Of a stretch of DNA of 64,000 nt, positions 42,427-50,292 are shown one piece after another. The DNA lies in assembly GCA_050951925.1 (NCBI GenBank), contig JBMNJZ010000001.1, forward strand, positions 1,688,678-1,752,677. The letters run 5' to 3'. The position numbers and the translations under genes are program-made. The notes beneath the pieces are model-generated. The model was not told where the DNA came from. It saw only the letters and a program-made list of their open reading frames with translations, and ran no database searches. Every line of letters begins with the position of its first letter. Within the stretch, counting starts at the first letter, position 1. This DNA is from UBA1046 sp012511325 (GTDB taxonomy: Bacteria > Bacillota > Clostridia > Saccharofermentanales > DTU023).

Positions 42427-42620
42427 TTTCGACCCCTTTCTTCAATAATGTCATCCTGTCGTTATGTCGTCATTAAATTATTTTCAGAGCCCCCGGCGGG
42501 AGTGCAAATAATCCGGAATTAAGCGCAGTTGCTTTGTTTTGCCGAGCAAAGCGCGGTTTGCTTCGTCGTGCTGTCACTATACATTGCTGATCACGGTTCG
42601 CGTAATTCTTATAACAGCGC

Positions 42621-44147
42621 TTATTTTGCCGGACTGTTGCCCACGCATTGTCTGATCATCGGCAAAATGTCTTCCAACGCCAATATTGTCGGCGTTATCT
42701 CAAAATCTCTCAATTTGGAACTGATACTGCGAGGCGCCGCGGTGTCCGCTAGCTTCTCCAGACGCTCTAGCTTGGCAGTCAGTTCTGTAGTTTCGGCCAT
42801 CATTGCAGGCGCCTCAGTACTTAAATCTGCAGGCTCTGTCACAGTACGAGTTGCGGCATCGCCGCCCACGTCGCTGCTCTCCAATGCCGCCAGCACCGCA
42901 TCGCTGAATTTATACGGACTCGCCGTTGACACAATCAGGCAGTAATTTGTCGCTAACTCGGCCGCGCCATACGCGACTGCGGTATGCGGATCAATCAGGT
43001 ATTTATATTTGTCGAAGGCGTCACGGATCAGTCCGGTGGTCTCCGGATCGGTTTTGTGCTTTGATCTCAGGTCAGAGGGAAAGTCCAAAGGCCAGACAAA
43101 ATAACCGGTTTCCGCCAGCGAGCGGTAACAATCGGTGATCAGCTCGCTGTCACCTCCGCATAAGAGATGCAGATATCTTTCCAGATTGCTGGAGACCAGA
43201 ATATCCATCGAGGGAGAGAGCGTTTTTGCAAACTCGCGCCGACTGTCATATCTGCCGGTAGCAAAAAAGTCCGTCAGAACTTTGTTCGTATTGGAAGCGC
43301 AGATTATATTTCCCAGGGGCAAGCCCATTGCTTTAGCATAGATGGCGGCTAGAATGTCGCCAAAGTTGCCTGTAGGAACCGAGACATCCAAGAGGGCGCC
43401 TTCGTCAATTCTTCCGGTGGCCGCCAGCCGTTGATAAGCATAAAAATAATAGACAATCTGCGGCACCAGGCGGCCGATATTGATGGAATTGGCGGAAGAG
43501 AGATCCTTGCGCCGATTGGCCGCCAAATGCCGGATGTCGGCGCTGACGAAAGCCTGCTTGACAGCGCGCTGAGCATCATCAAAATTACCGGCGATGGCAA
43601 AAACATGGGCGTTATTGTCGCGCACAGCTTCCATCTGCAGTTGCTGAATCTCCGAGACGCCTCCGTCCGGATAGAGCACCATGATCTCGGTGCCCTCTTG
43701 ACCGGCGAAACCCTCAAGCGCTGCGCTGCCTGTATCTCCGGATGTAGCAACCATGATGAAAGCGCTTTTATCGCGTCCTGTCAATAGATAAGACTCGCGG
43801 AGCAGACCCGGCAAAAGGCTCAGCGCCATATCCTTGAATGAAGCAGTCGGACCGTGGTAGAGCTCTAAGAAAGCATAATCGTCGAATTCTTGGATCTGCA
43901 CAATCTCATTTGAAGCAAATTTGTCGTATCCAGCTACAATCCGCATCAAAGCAGATTGTGAGAATTCCGGGAAGAACAGACCTAAGATATGCCGGACCAG
44001 CTCCCGATATGTCACGGGCAAAGCGCGCCAATCCACCGCCGGCAGCCGTTCAGGAACATACAAGCCGCCATCCGGCGCCAGGCCGGCGATAATCGCCTCC
44101 GGCCCGCTGACAAAATCTGTTCGGTTTCTGGTTGAATGATATTTCAT
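42621..44147 (-). CDS. thrC: threonine synthase
   Basis: A PLP-dependent enzyme that converts O-phosphohomoserine to threonine. From ATG 44147 it has 508 residues, the long E. coli/yeast-like form. MKYHSTRNRTDFVSGPEAI is the standard start, and LYHGPTASFKDMALSLLPG carries the PLP lysine at about residue 105. SGDTGSAALEGFAG, SANSINIGRLVPQ and VPTGNFGDILAAIYAK follow. The frame is open from GTG 44162, but Met44147 matches the family start. It sits between hom and thrB on the same strand. No oddities were seen. Confidence 0.94.
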   Translation of the reverse strand: MKYHSTRNRTDFVSGPEAIIAGLAPDGGLYVPERLPAVDWRALPVTYRELVRHILGLFFPEFSQSALMRIVAGYDKFASNEIVQIQEFDDYAFLELYHGPTASFKDMALSLLPGLLRESYLLTGRDKSAFIMVATSGDTGSAALEGFAGQEGTEIMVLYPDGGVSEIQQLQMEAVRDNNAHVFAIAGNFDDAQRAVKQAFVSADIRHLAANRRKDLSSANSINIGRLVPQIVYYFYAYQRLAATGRIDEGALLDVSVPTGNFGDILAAIYAKAMGLPLGNIICASNTNKVLTDFFATGRYDSRREFAKTLSPSMDILVSSNLERYLHLLCGGDSELITDCYRSLAETGYFVWPLDFPSDLRSKHKTDPETTGLIRDAFDKYKYLIDPHTAVAYGAAELATNYCLIVSTASPYKFSDAVLAALESSDVGGDAATRTVTEPADLSTEAPAMMAETTELTAKLERLEKLADTAAPRSISSKLRDFEITPTILALEDILPMIRQCVGNSPAK

Positions 44148-44212
44148 ATTCCCATGATACACTTAGCTGTCCGCAGCAATAGTTCCTGCCTCACACGCCT
44201 AGCTGTCTGCCG

Positions 44213-45175
44213 CTACCGGTTTTGTGCCCCATAGATCTGCATCAGATCCGACAGAACGGAAAATGCTGTCGGCCGCCCGCCTGCACCAAGGCCGGAAAAG
44301 GTCAGAGTGCCGGCATTGGAAGTGCGCAATATAATGGCGTTTTCACCATTATTAAGGGAGCCGAGCAACTGATCGCGTTCGACTGCCGTAGGTCGGACTG
44401 TAGCTACAATCCCGCCATTTTCGCATCGGGCAGCTTTGGCTACCAATTTGATACGTTGGCCTTGAGACAAGGCTTGTGCGATTTCCGATTTTGTGACACC
44501 GGTAATGCCCGTGCAAGAGATATCCGACTCCAATACCGGTTGCTTGAAGGCCAGCGAAGACAAAATACGCAATTTATACATCGTGTCATAGCCCTCAACA
44601 TCCGAGCTGGGATCAGCTTCGGAAAAGCCTAAGGCCTGAGCTTCTGCCAGGGCAGTGTCGTAGTCGAGGCCTGCTTCCATGCGGGACAATAGATAATTAC
44701 AGGTGCCGTTGAGGACGCCTTCGATCTCCAGCACTTCATTGAGGGCGGAGATATTTTTCATCAGAATCAGGATTGGAACGGCTCCGGCGACCGAAGCTTC
44801 ATAACGGAAAGCGACCCCGTGCTTGGACGCCAGTTCTGTCAGCTCTTCCAGATATTTAGATAATAAGGCCTTATTAGCAGTGATCAGGTGCTTGCCGGCT
44901 GAAATGCTGCGCCGCAAGGGCTCGATCATATTTTTAACATCGCCGGTCAATTCGATCAGCACATCGATCTCCGGATCCGCAATAATATCTGCGACGTCAG
45001 TCGTCATCAGGGGAAAAGCTGCCGAGGATTTATGTTTTGCCATATCCCGTTCCAGAATCCGTTTGATCCGGATTTTCTGCTTCAGACATGCCTCCATCTC
45101 CGCTTTTCTTTCTTCCAGCACAGTAAAAACTGCGCTACCCACTGTGCCAAAACCCAAAAGACCTATATTAATCAT
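44213..45175 (-). CDS. hom: homoserine dehydrogenase lacking the ACT domain
   Basis: It reduces aspartate semialdehyde to homoserine with NAD(P)H. The 320-residue protein has the Rossmann start IGLLGFGTVGSAVFTVLEE, ELTGDVKNMIEPL, ANKALLSKY, the catalytic-domain ASVAGAVPILILMKN, GVLNGTCNYLLSRM and GFSEADPSSDVEGYD, and ends with GAGGRPTAFSVLSDLM. Typical Gram-positive enzymes are about 430 residues with a C-terminal ACT domain for threonine feedback. Here the chain stops where that domain would begin, so feedback control may rest on aspartokinase. AGGAA precedes the ATG. Confidence 0.94.
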   Translation of the reverse strand: MINIGLLGFGTVGSAVFTVLEERKAEMEACLKQKIRIKRILERDMAKHKSSAAFPLMTTDVADIIADPEIDVLIELTGDVKNMIEPLRRSISAGKHLITANKALLSKYLEELTELASKHGVAFRYEASVAGAVPILILMKNISALNEVLEIEGVLNGTCNYLLSRMEAGLDYDTALAEAQALGFSEADPSSDVEGYDTMYKLRILSSLAFKQPVLESDISCTGITGVTKSEIAQALSQGQRIKLVAKAARCENGGIVATVRPTAVERDQLLGSLNNGENAIILRTSNAGTLTFSGLGAGGRPTAFSVLSDLMQIYGAQNR

Positions 45176-45315
45176 AATAAATTCCTACAATTCCTTATTA
45201 TTTATATTTATCCTATAAAAGCTTACCACAAGAGCTTATCTCAATTTAGTACTAATAGGCTTAACTTAGCTGAGCTCAATCATCCAGTGTTGCGAACCCG
45301 TCCGCTATCCCGACA

Positions 45316-46641
45316 CTACCCCTTCATAAATTTGTCATGGATAGCCCGGATCGCATTCTCGAAGTCTTCATTGCTGACCCCGACAATGATATTCATCTCA
45401 CTTGAACCCTGGCTGATCATACGCACATTGATACCATTTTCAGCCAGTGCCGTGAACAGCATAGCGCTCGTGCCCTTGGTGCTAATCATGCCGCGCCCGA
45501 CCACCGCGATTACGGCTAGCCCGTGTTCGAAAACAATCCGATCCGGATCGCAATAAATAGAGATCTCTTCGCGGATCTTCTTCTCCTTGGCATTAATCAA
45601 TGCGGTCGCCACTACCACAGAGATAGTATCAATACTGGTCGGCATATGCTCGATCGGGATATCATTCGTCTCGAAAACACTTAGCAACTTGCGGTAGAAA
45701 CTCGGTTCCTCCGACATATGTGTTTTCTCTACGCGCACCACGGTATAATCTATCTTCCCGGAGATACCCGTCACCACCTGCTCCCGTTCACCTGCCATAC
45801 TGTCAGATACAATTAAAGTTCCCACATCTTCCGGTATGTTCGTGTTTTTGATATGGATCGGGATATTTAGATCGCGGACCGGGAAAATCGCTTCCTCATG
45901 CAATACCATGGCTCCCATATACGATAATTCACGCAGTTCATTATAGGTAATAGACTTGATCCGCGCGCTATGTGCCACAATTGCCGGATCAGCAGCCAGA
46001 AAACCTGAAACATCAGTCCAATTTTCATAGACTGACGCCTCCATCCCCGCCGCCATAATGGCACCGGTGATGTCCGACCCGCCACGTGAGAATGTCTGGA
46101 ATTCACCCTTCTCATTGATTCCATAAAATCCAGGCACAACTACCCGCTCGTCCGCCCCGATTTTCTTCCGGATCAGCACTGAGCTGGCCTCGACATCAGC
46201 TTTGCCACCCCTGATCCGTATAACTGTCTCAGCATCGACAAAACGGAAGCCCAAATAATCCGCCAGCAACTTCCCGCACAAATACTCTCCGCGGCTGGCA
46301 CAGAAGTCCGACCCCGCACCGCCGGCGATAGCCGCTTGTACCCCGTCCAGCTCCTGCTCGATCCTGATCGCCAGTCCCAGCTCATCACGTATCTGTATAA
46401 AGCGCTCTCGCACCACATTAAAGATTTCATCAAATAGTAAATTATGACTTGCCAGCTGATAGCACATCAAAAGCAGATCCGTCACCTTATGTTTCTCAGC
46501 ACCGCCCTTGCCCGGCGCCGAAGGCACCAACACTCGTCGCCCCGGCTCAGCCTCCATAATCGCTTTAACATTGCGGAACTGGGAACTATTCAACAGGGAC
46601 GACCCGCCAAACTTACAGACTATGAGATTATTCATATTCAT
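45316..46641 (-). CDS. lysC: aspartate kinase
   Basis: It phosphorylates aspartate, the first step toward Lys, Thr and Met. The 441-residue protein has KFGGSSLLNSSQF at the N-terminus, SAPGKGG, TFSRGGSDITGAIMA in the middle and two ACT-type regulatory domains at the C-terminus (VVRVEKTHMSEEPSF, AVIAVVGRGMISTKG, NVRMISQGSSEMNIIVG). GAGG touches ATG 46641 but is seven bases from ATG 46635, so 46635 is likely the real start. It is the first gene of lysC-hom-thrC-thrB. I saw no lysine riboswitch in the 290 bases before it. Confidence 0.93.
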   Translation of the reverse strand: MNMNNLIVCKFGGSSLLNSSQFRNVKAIMEAEPGRRVLVPSAPGKGGAEKHKVTDLLLMCYQLASHNLLFDEIFNVVRERFIQIRDELGLAIRIEQELDGVQAAIAGGAGSDFCASRGEYLCGKLLADYLGFRFVDAETVIRIRGGKADVEASSVLIRKKIGADERVVVPGFYGINEKGEFQTFSRGGSDITGAIMAAGMEASVYENWTDVSGFLAADPAIVAHSARIKSITYNELRELSYMGAMVLHEEAIFPVRDLNIPIHIKNTNIPEDVGTLIVSDSMAGEREQVVTGISGKIDYTVVRVEKTHMSEEPSFYRKLLSVFETNDIPIEHMPTSIDTISVVVATALINAKEKKIREEISIYCDPDRIVFEHGLAVIAVVGRGMISTKGTSAMLFTALAENGINVRMISQGSSEMNIIVGVSNEDFENAIRAIHDKFMKG

Positions 46642-46932
46642 ACCTCAACACCTCAATTCCAGAAATTGTACCAAAAAAGAACTAACTTTGCAGTGTTTTG
46701 TCGTCTAGGATTATGCTGGGACATATTTATCACGCCTTCGTATGCTTAATGCGCGGCGTTTCTCGCCTGGGATTACAGGCAAAAATGCAGAAAACTTAAA
46801 GTATAAACTCAAGGCAGATATCTGTAGATTCCTAAAACTTTGGCGCAAAAAAGCCCTCCCAATATCACGATTGCGAGGGTATCTGCCTGATTCAGAGCCA
46901 ACTTCCGGTCTGCCGCGGTCAAGAACTACTCG
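46642..46932. other. leader/intergenic region between lysC and the aldolase
   Basis: It contains the minus-strand terminator of the aldolase gene and presumably the lysC promoter, but no clear -35/-10 pair was found. A 64-codon plus-strand frame crosses the terminator and has no ribosome site. Confidence 0.45.
46846..46879 (-). terminator. rho-independent terminator of the aldolase/aminotransferase operon
   Basis: On the minus strand CCCTC-G-CAAT pairs with ATTG-G-GAGGG across a six-base loop and is followed by CTTTTTT. It lies about 55 bases past the aldolase stop. Confidence 0.75.
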
Positions 46933-47937
46933 TTAACGATTGGCCTGTTTGGAGTATTTCAGCTTATAGACTAAGCGCATAAGCCGGGCCTCCCATACGG
47001 GCAGAGGCTGCGTGCCGGCCAGCTCAGCTATATTGGCAGCCCGGGCGTTTTTTTCCAGGACGGCGCGCACATTCCTGGCCTCAGCCAGATCCTGACCATA
47101 ACAAATAGCCACGCCCCGGCCAGGATCAAAGACCACATTGGCAGAACCACGCTTTCGGCCGGCACTGACGCCGCAGATCTGGGCAAAATCATCAAGATAG
47201 GGTCTGAGTCGACGACCCAGCCAGGGCTTAACCTCTGTATCGGCCGATACAGAGACAACTTCTTCTGCTGTCGACTGTAGTGTGCGGGCAAGATTTTGCT
47301 CCTCATCACTGTCGCTGTTAATATCCACCCGTTGCCCGGTTTTGCGTCCGAGGTAATTCTCATAAATATCTATGGCAAAGCGCTCCAGGTCCAGAGCCAG
47401 CCTGACACAGGTCTCCGTCGTTTCCGCTAGGATGAAAGCTCCGTGCCGTGCCATAAGAATGGTCCTGGCTTCAGTCTGAGCGAGTGTAGCTTCCATATTG
47501 CGATGCAAGGTTTTGCTGCCGGGCAGGCCGTAGGCACTCAGGGGAAGGCAAACACTGCCTAATACCGACTGCCATTTGTCGCTTATACTTATATCTGTAC
47601 CAAGCAGGGAGATAGCCGAGGCATAGACTTGGTGTGTATGGGCCGCCACCTTTACAGTGGGGAAATGGCGGTAAGCCAAGGCATGCATCGGCGCCTCGGA
47701 AGAAGGCTTATAACTTCCCTCATCCAGTACCTTGTTGTCACTCACTACGGAAACTTTAACCAGGTCAGAGGACACCATACCCTCGTAGGCCCGGCCCGAG
47801 GGAGTGATGACAAAAGACTTTTCATCCAGGCGAGCACTAAAGTTGCCCCAGGTACGTACTACCAAGCCGGTTTCTAAAAAATTTTGCGCCAGATCTATAA
47901 CCGCCCGGCGAATTTCCCGCTCCCTGCCTCGCTGCAT
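46933..47937 (-). CDS. class II aldolase/adducin family protein
   Basis: A zinc-dependent aldolase-like enzyme of 334 residues. The first 215 residues match the L-fuculose/L-ribulose-phosphate group: TWGNFSARLD, ITPSGRAYEGM, SSEAPMHALAYRHF with the catalytic Glu, the zinc ligands in VAAHTHQVYA, and RHGAFILAE with the third His. The C-terminal 120 residues are an extra region not found in short family members. AGGGAAG precedes the ATG, nine bases after the aminotransferase stop. It likely cleaves a phosphorylated ketose made by the FGGY kinase across the divergent promoter, giving dihydroxyacetone phosphate and an aldehyde. The substrate is unknown. Confidence 0.85.
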   Translation of the reverse strand: MQRGREREIRRAVIDLAQNFLETGLVVRTWGNFSARLDEKSFVITPSGRAYEGMVSSDLVKVSVVSDNKVLDEGSYKPSSEAPMHALAYRHFPTVKVAAHTHQVYASAISLLGTDISISDKWQSVLGSVCLPLSAYGLPGSKTLHRNMEATLAQTEARTILMARHGAFILAETTETCVRLALDLERFAIDIYENYLGRKTGQRVDINSDSDEEQNLARTLQSTAEEVVSVSADTEVKPWLGRRLRPYLDDFAQICGVSAGRKRGSANVVFDPGRGVAICYGQDLAEARNVRAVLEKNARAANIAELAGTQPLPVWEARLMRLVYKLKYSKQANR

Positions 47938-47946
47938 AATTCTTCC

Positions 47947-49413
47947 CTACTTATCCAGTCTAACCACATTGGCAAAGGTGCGATCAAAGGCAGCCAGAGC
48001 CTGGTCAATCATCTCCTCGTTATAAGCAGCACTGGTATAGAGCCTACTACCGGCTAGTGTAACCAGGCCTTCCGCCATATAGGCTGCGCCCATATGTTCC
48101 ATTTCTGCCTTGCGGACAGAGGTTTCGTTTAAGACCTTAATTATAGTCCAGGGTTTCTTCCAATTGACGACAAAGTGCATGGTGCCGACTGTTTCAAGAT
48201 GGCAGATGGAACCTTGGTTAAAGGCCACAAAGGGTAGATCATATTTTTTAATTAGCTGTTTCAGCCCGGCCGTCAGACGGTCACCCATGGCATTAGCCTT
48301 ATCGCAGGCCTTAGTTTCTTGGATTAGCTTAATAGTGTAATAACCAGCCAGTGCCGACAGAGGCGTGGCCGCCATAGTTCCGCCAACAAGGGCTTTTTTT
48401 ACCTTGTCGCCGGTTTGGATACCGGCTGCCAGATATTTGCGGTATTCTTCCTTACCGCCGACGCCACCGGCACCCGGATAACCGCCGCCGATAACTTTGC
48501 CGAAGACGGTCAAATCCGGTTCGATGCCCATAATACCCTGGACACCGTGAGGCGATAGACGGAAAGCAGTGACAACTTCATCAAAAATAAGCAAAGCACC
48601 GTATCTCTTGCAGAGTTCGGCCACACCCCTGACAAAATCGATGCTGATCGGTCGTGTGCCGCTTTCAGGGCCGATAGGCTCAATCATAATTGCCGCTGTG
48701 CCGCCACGTAGAGAATTACGCCGTAGTTTGTGTTCCAGCGACTTGAGATCGCCGGGGAAGAACTCATCTATGCCCTTAAAGATAAAGCGGGGAATGCCAT
48801 GGGCCTGAGTAAATTTGCTGCCCGGAACACGGATGCCATAGGCATGCTGATCGCTCCAACCGTGATAGGCTCCGCCCATTTTTAAAATGTGTTTCTTCTT
48901 AGTAGACAGCCGGGCAATGCGGATAGCTGCCATGCAAGCCTCTGTCCCTGAGTTCAGCATGCGCAACCAGGCAACGGAAGGGATAAGTTCAGTTACCAGT
49001 TCGGCAAGATGGAACTCATATTCGTGAAAAAGACCGGTTGAGGGGCCGCAGGTGTTAAGAAGATCAATGACTTTTTCCCTGACCTCAGGCGGATTTGAAC
49101 CCAAAACAGTGGGGCCGCCGGCCTGTAAAAAATCAAAATATCTATTGCCGTCCAAATCTTCCAGATAAGCCCCTTCCGCCTTGGTAAAGACCAGAGGAAA
49201 GGGGTGGTTAAAGGCCAGGTTATGCTGAACACCACCAGGTATATACTTTACAGCCTGCTGCACCATAGCGTGACTTTGCTGACATTTCCGGCCGAAATAC
49301 TCTTTTTCATAGGCGGCTAAAGCGTCCGGTGCTATAGAATGAATCGGCTTTTTAATTAATTGGTCTAATTCCTCTATCTGCTGTCTCACTGCCGCAGCAC
49401 TTAAGTCAACCAT
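47947..49413 (-). CDS. class III aminotransferase (glutamate-1-semialdehyde aminomutase-like)
   Basis: A 488-residue PLP enzyme. AVKYIPGGVQHNLAFNHPFP, GNRYFDFLQAGGPTVLGSNP, LNSGTEACMAAIRIAR, IFDEVVTAFRL and FGKVIGGGYPGAGGVGG with the PLP lysine place it near HemL-type aminomutases. However, it has an extra N-terminal 50 residues and no haem genes nearby. AAAGGAGG precedes the ATG. It is the first gene of the minus-strand operon controlled by the palindrome at 49428-49445. The context suggests it moves an amino group on a sugar- or aldehyde-derived substrate rather than acting in tetrapyrrole synthesis. Confidence 0.85.
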   Translation of the reverse strand: MVDLSAAAVRQQIEELDQLIKKPIHSIAPDALAAYEKEYFGRKCQQSHAMVQQAVKYIPGGVQHNLAFNHPFPLVFTKAEGAYLEDLDGNRYFDFLQAGGPTVLGSNPPEVREKVIDLLNTCGPSTGLFHEYEFHLAELVTELIPSVAWLRMLNSGTEACMAAIRIARLSTKKKHILKMGGAYHGWSDQHAYGIRVPGSKFTQAHGIPRFIFKGIDEFFPGDLKSLEHKLRRNSLRGGTAAIMIEPIGPESGTRPISIDFVRGVAELCKRYGALLIFDEVVTAFRLSPHGVQGIMGIEPDLTVFGKVIGGGYPGAGGVGGKEEYRKYLAAGIQTGDKVKKALVGGTMAATPLSALAGYYTIKLIQETKACDKANAMGDRLTAGLKQLIKKYDLPFVAFNQGSICHLETVGTMHFVVNWKKPWTIIKVLNETSVRKAEMEHMGAAYMAEGLVTLAGSRLYTSAAYNEEMIDQALAAFDRTFANVVRLDK

Positions 49414-49427
49414 ATAGGCCTCCTTTA

Positions 49428-49445
49428 ATTGAGTACTTACTCAAT
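49428..49445. promoter_or_regulatory. operator 1 for the TetR regulator (perfect 18-bp palindrome)
   Basis: ATTGAGTA-CT-TACTCAAT has perfect 8-bp arms. It lies between the minus-strand -10 box and the ribosome site of the aminotransferase, where bound repressor would block transcription. A second near-identical site is at 49539-49556. Confidence 0.8.
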
Positions 49446-49448
49446 ACT

Positions 49449-49477
49449 AATCTAGCATTGCTAATCGGCAAATGCAA
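49449..49477 (-). promoter_or_regulatory. promoter for the aminotransferase-aldolase operon
   Basis: On the minus strand TTGCAT (49472-49477) and TAGATT (49449-49454) are separated by 17 bases. Operator 1 covers the expected start point. Confidence 0.5.
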
Positions 49478-49495
49478 GATTATATTGCGTGCTAA

Positions 49496-49524
49496 TTGGC
49501 TTTTCTTAGCCTAAATGTTAATAT
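49496..49524 (+). promoter_or_regulatory. promoter for tetR and the FGGY kinase
   Basis: TTGGCT (49496-49501) and TAATAT (49519-49524) have a 17-base spacer. Operator 2 lies just past the expected start point. Confidence 0.6.
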
Positions 49525-49538
49525 TAAATCTGACAAAT

Positions 49539-49556
49539 ATTGAGTTTCTACTCAAT
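49539..49556. promoter_or_regulatory. operator 2 for the TetR regulator
   Basis: ATTGAGTT-TC-TACTCAAT is the same 18-bp palindrome as operator 1 apart from two or three central changes. It sits downstream of the plus-strand promoter, so the regulator would repress itself and the kinase. Confidence 0.75.
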
Positions 49557-49570
49557 TCTATTTAAACTTG

Positions 49571-49590
49571 CCGGCTCTGGACTGAGCCGG
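49571..49590 (+). promoter_or_regulatory. hairpin in the tetR leader
   Basis: CCGGCTC-TGGACT-GAGCCGG has a perfect 7-bp stem and ends five bases before the GGAG ribosome site of tetR. It could affect mRNA stability or translation. Confidence 0.4.
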
Positions 49591-49605
49591 ATGTGGAGAA
49601 GAATA

Positions 49606-50292
49606 ATGAGGACCTTTGTTAACGAGAGTTTTAAACGCCTTGATGCGGAAAAACAGGAACGGATCATCAGAGCCGCCATCCATGAATTTGCCGACCGGGG
49701 CTATGAGCTGGCCAATACAAACGACATTGCCGAGCGAGCCAAAATCAGTGTAGGTTCACTCTTTCACTACTTCGATACCAAAGAAAATCTCTTTCTATAT
49801 ATCGTGCAATACGGCTCCAGAATCATTGAACAATACACAGGTCAAATCGTGGAAGATGGGGCGAAGAGTGTTGCAGAGAAGATCGAACAACTGCTGCGTT
49901 TAGTGGTGAAGACCTCACGTGAGGAGAAAATCCTGATTCGTCTCTACCACGAGATGTCCTCGCTTGGCAATAACGATTTTCTGACCAAGGTGCCGCAGAG
50001 CCTGGAAAGCTTTACCGCCAGACACTATATTGCGATGCTGCAAGAGGGACAGAAAAAGGGCGAGGTAAGACCTGATCTGGATATTAGTCTGGCTGCCTTT
50101 GCCATGGACAACATCTTTATGTCCCTGCAATATGCCTACTCCTGTGATTACTACAATATCCGTTTCCAAATCTACAACAATCCCTGGATCGATCAAGATA
50201 AAAATGACGAAAAAGTTATTGCGGAAACGCTCAAGTTTTTATGCGGTGCTCTCTTAGTGCCTGAGAATGAGCGAAGAGGTCAACAGACATGA
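49606..50292 (+). CDS. TetR/AcrR family transcriptional regulator
   Basis: A 228-residue repressor. The helix-turn-helix lies at residues about 15-60: RIIRAAIHEFADRGYELANT followed by NDIAERAKISVGSLFHYFDTKE. The C-terminal ligand-binding domain is helical and unassigned. The frame is open to 49540, but ATG 49606 has GGAG eight bases upstream and gives the normal TetR start. It is divergent from the aminotransferase operon and overlaps the FGGY kinase by four bases, so it controls both arms. The two 18-bp palindromes in the divergent region are the obvious targets. The inducer is probably a metabolite of this pathway. Confidence 0.9.
   Translation: MRTFVNESFKRLDAEKQERIIRAAIHEFADRGYELANTNDIAERAKISVGSLFHYFDTKENLFLYIVQYGSRIIEQYTGQIVEDGAKSVAEKIEQLLRLVVKTSREEKILIRLYHEMSSLGNNDFLTKVPQSLESFTARHYIAMLQEGQKKGEVRPDLDISLAAFAMDNIFMSLQYAYSCDYYNIRFQIYNNPWIDQDKNDEKVIAETLKFLCGALLVPENERRGQQT

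Noticed and set aside
42427..42620. Extra gene between thrC and thrB
   Set aside because: The 194 bases contain no frame with a ribosome site on the operon strand.
46642..46740. Lysine riboswitch before lysC
   Set aside because: The 100 bases nearest lysC are too short and lack the helices of the lysine class.
46742..46936. 64-codon plus-strand frame
   Set aside because: It covers the minus-strand terminator and has no ribosome site or protein-like character.
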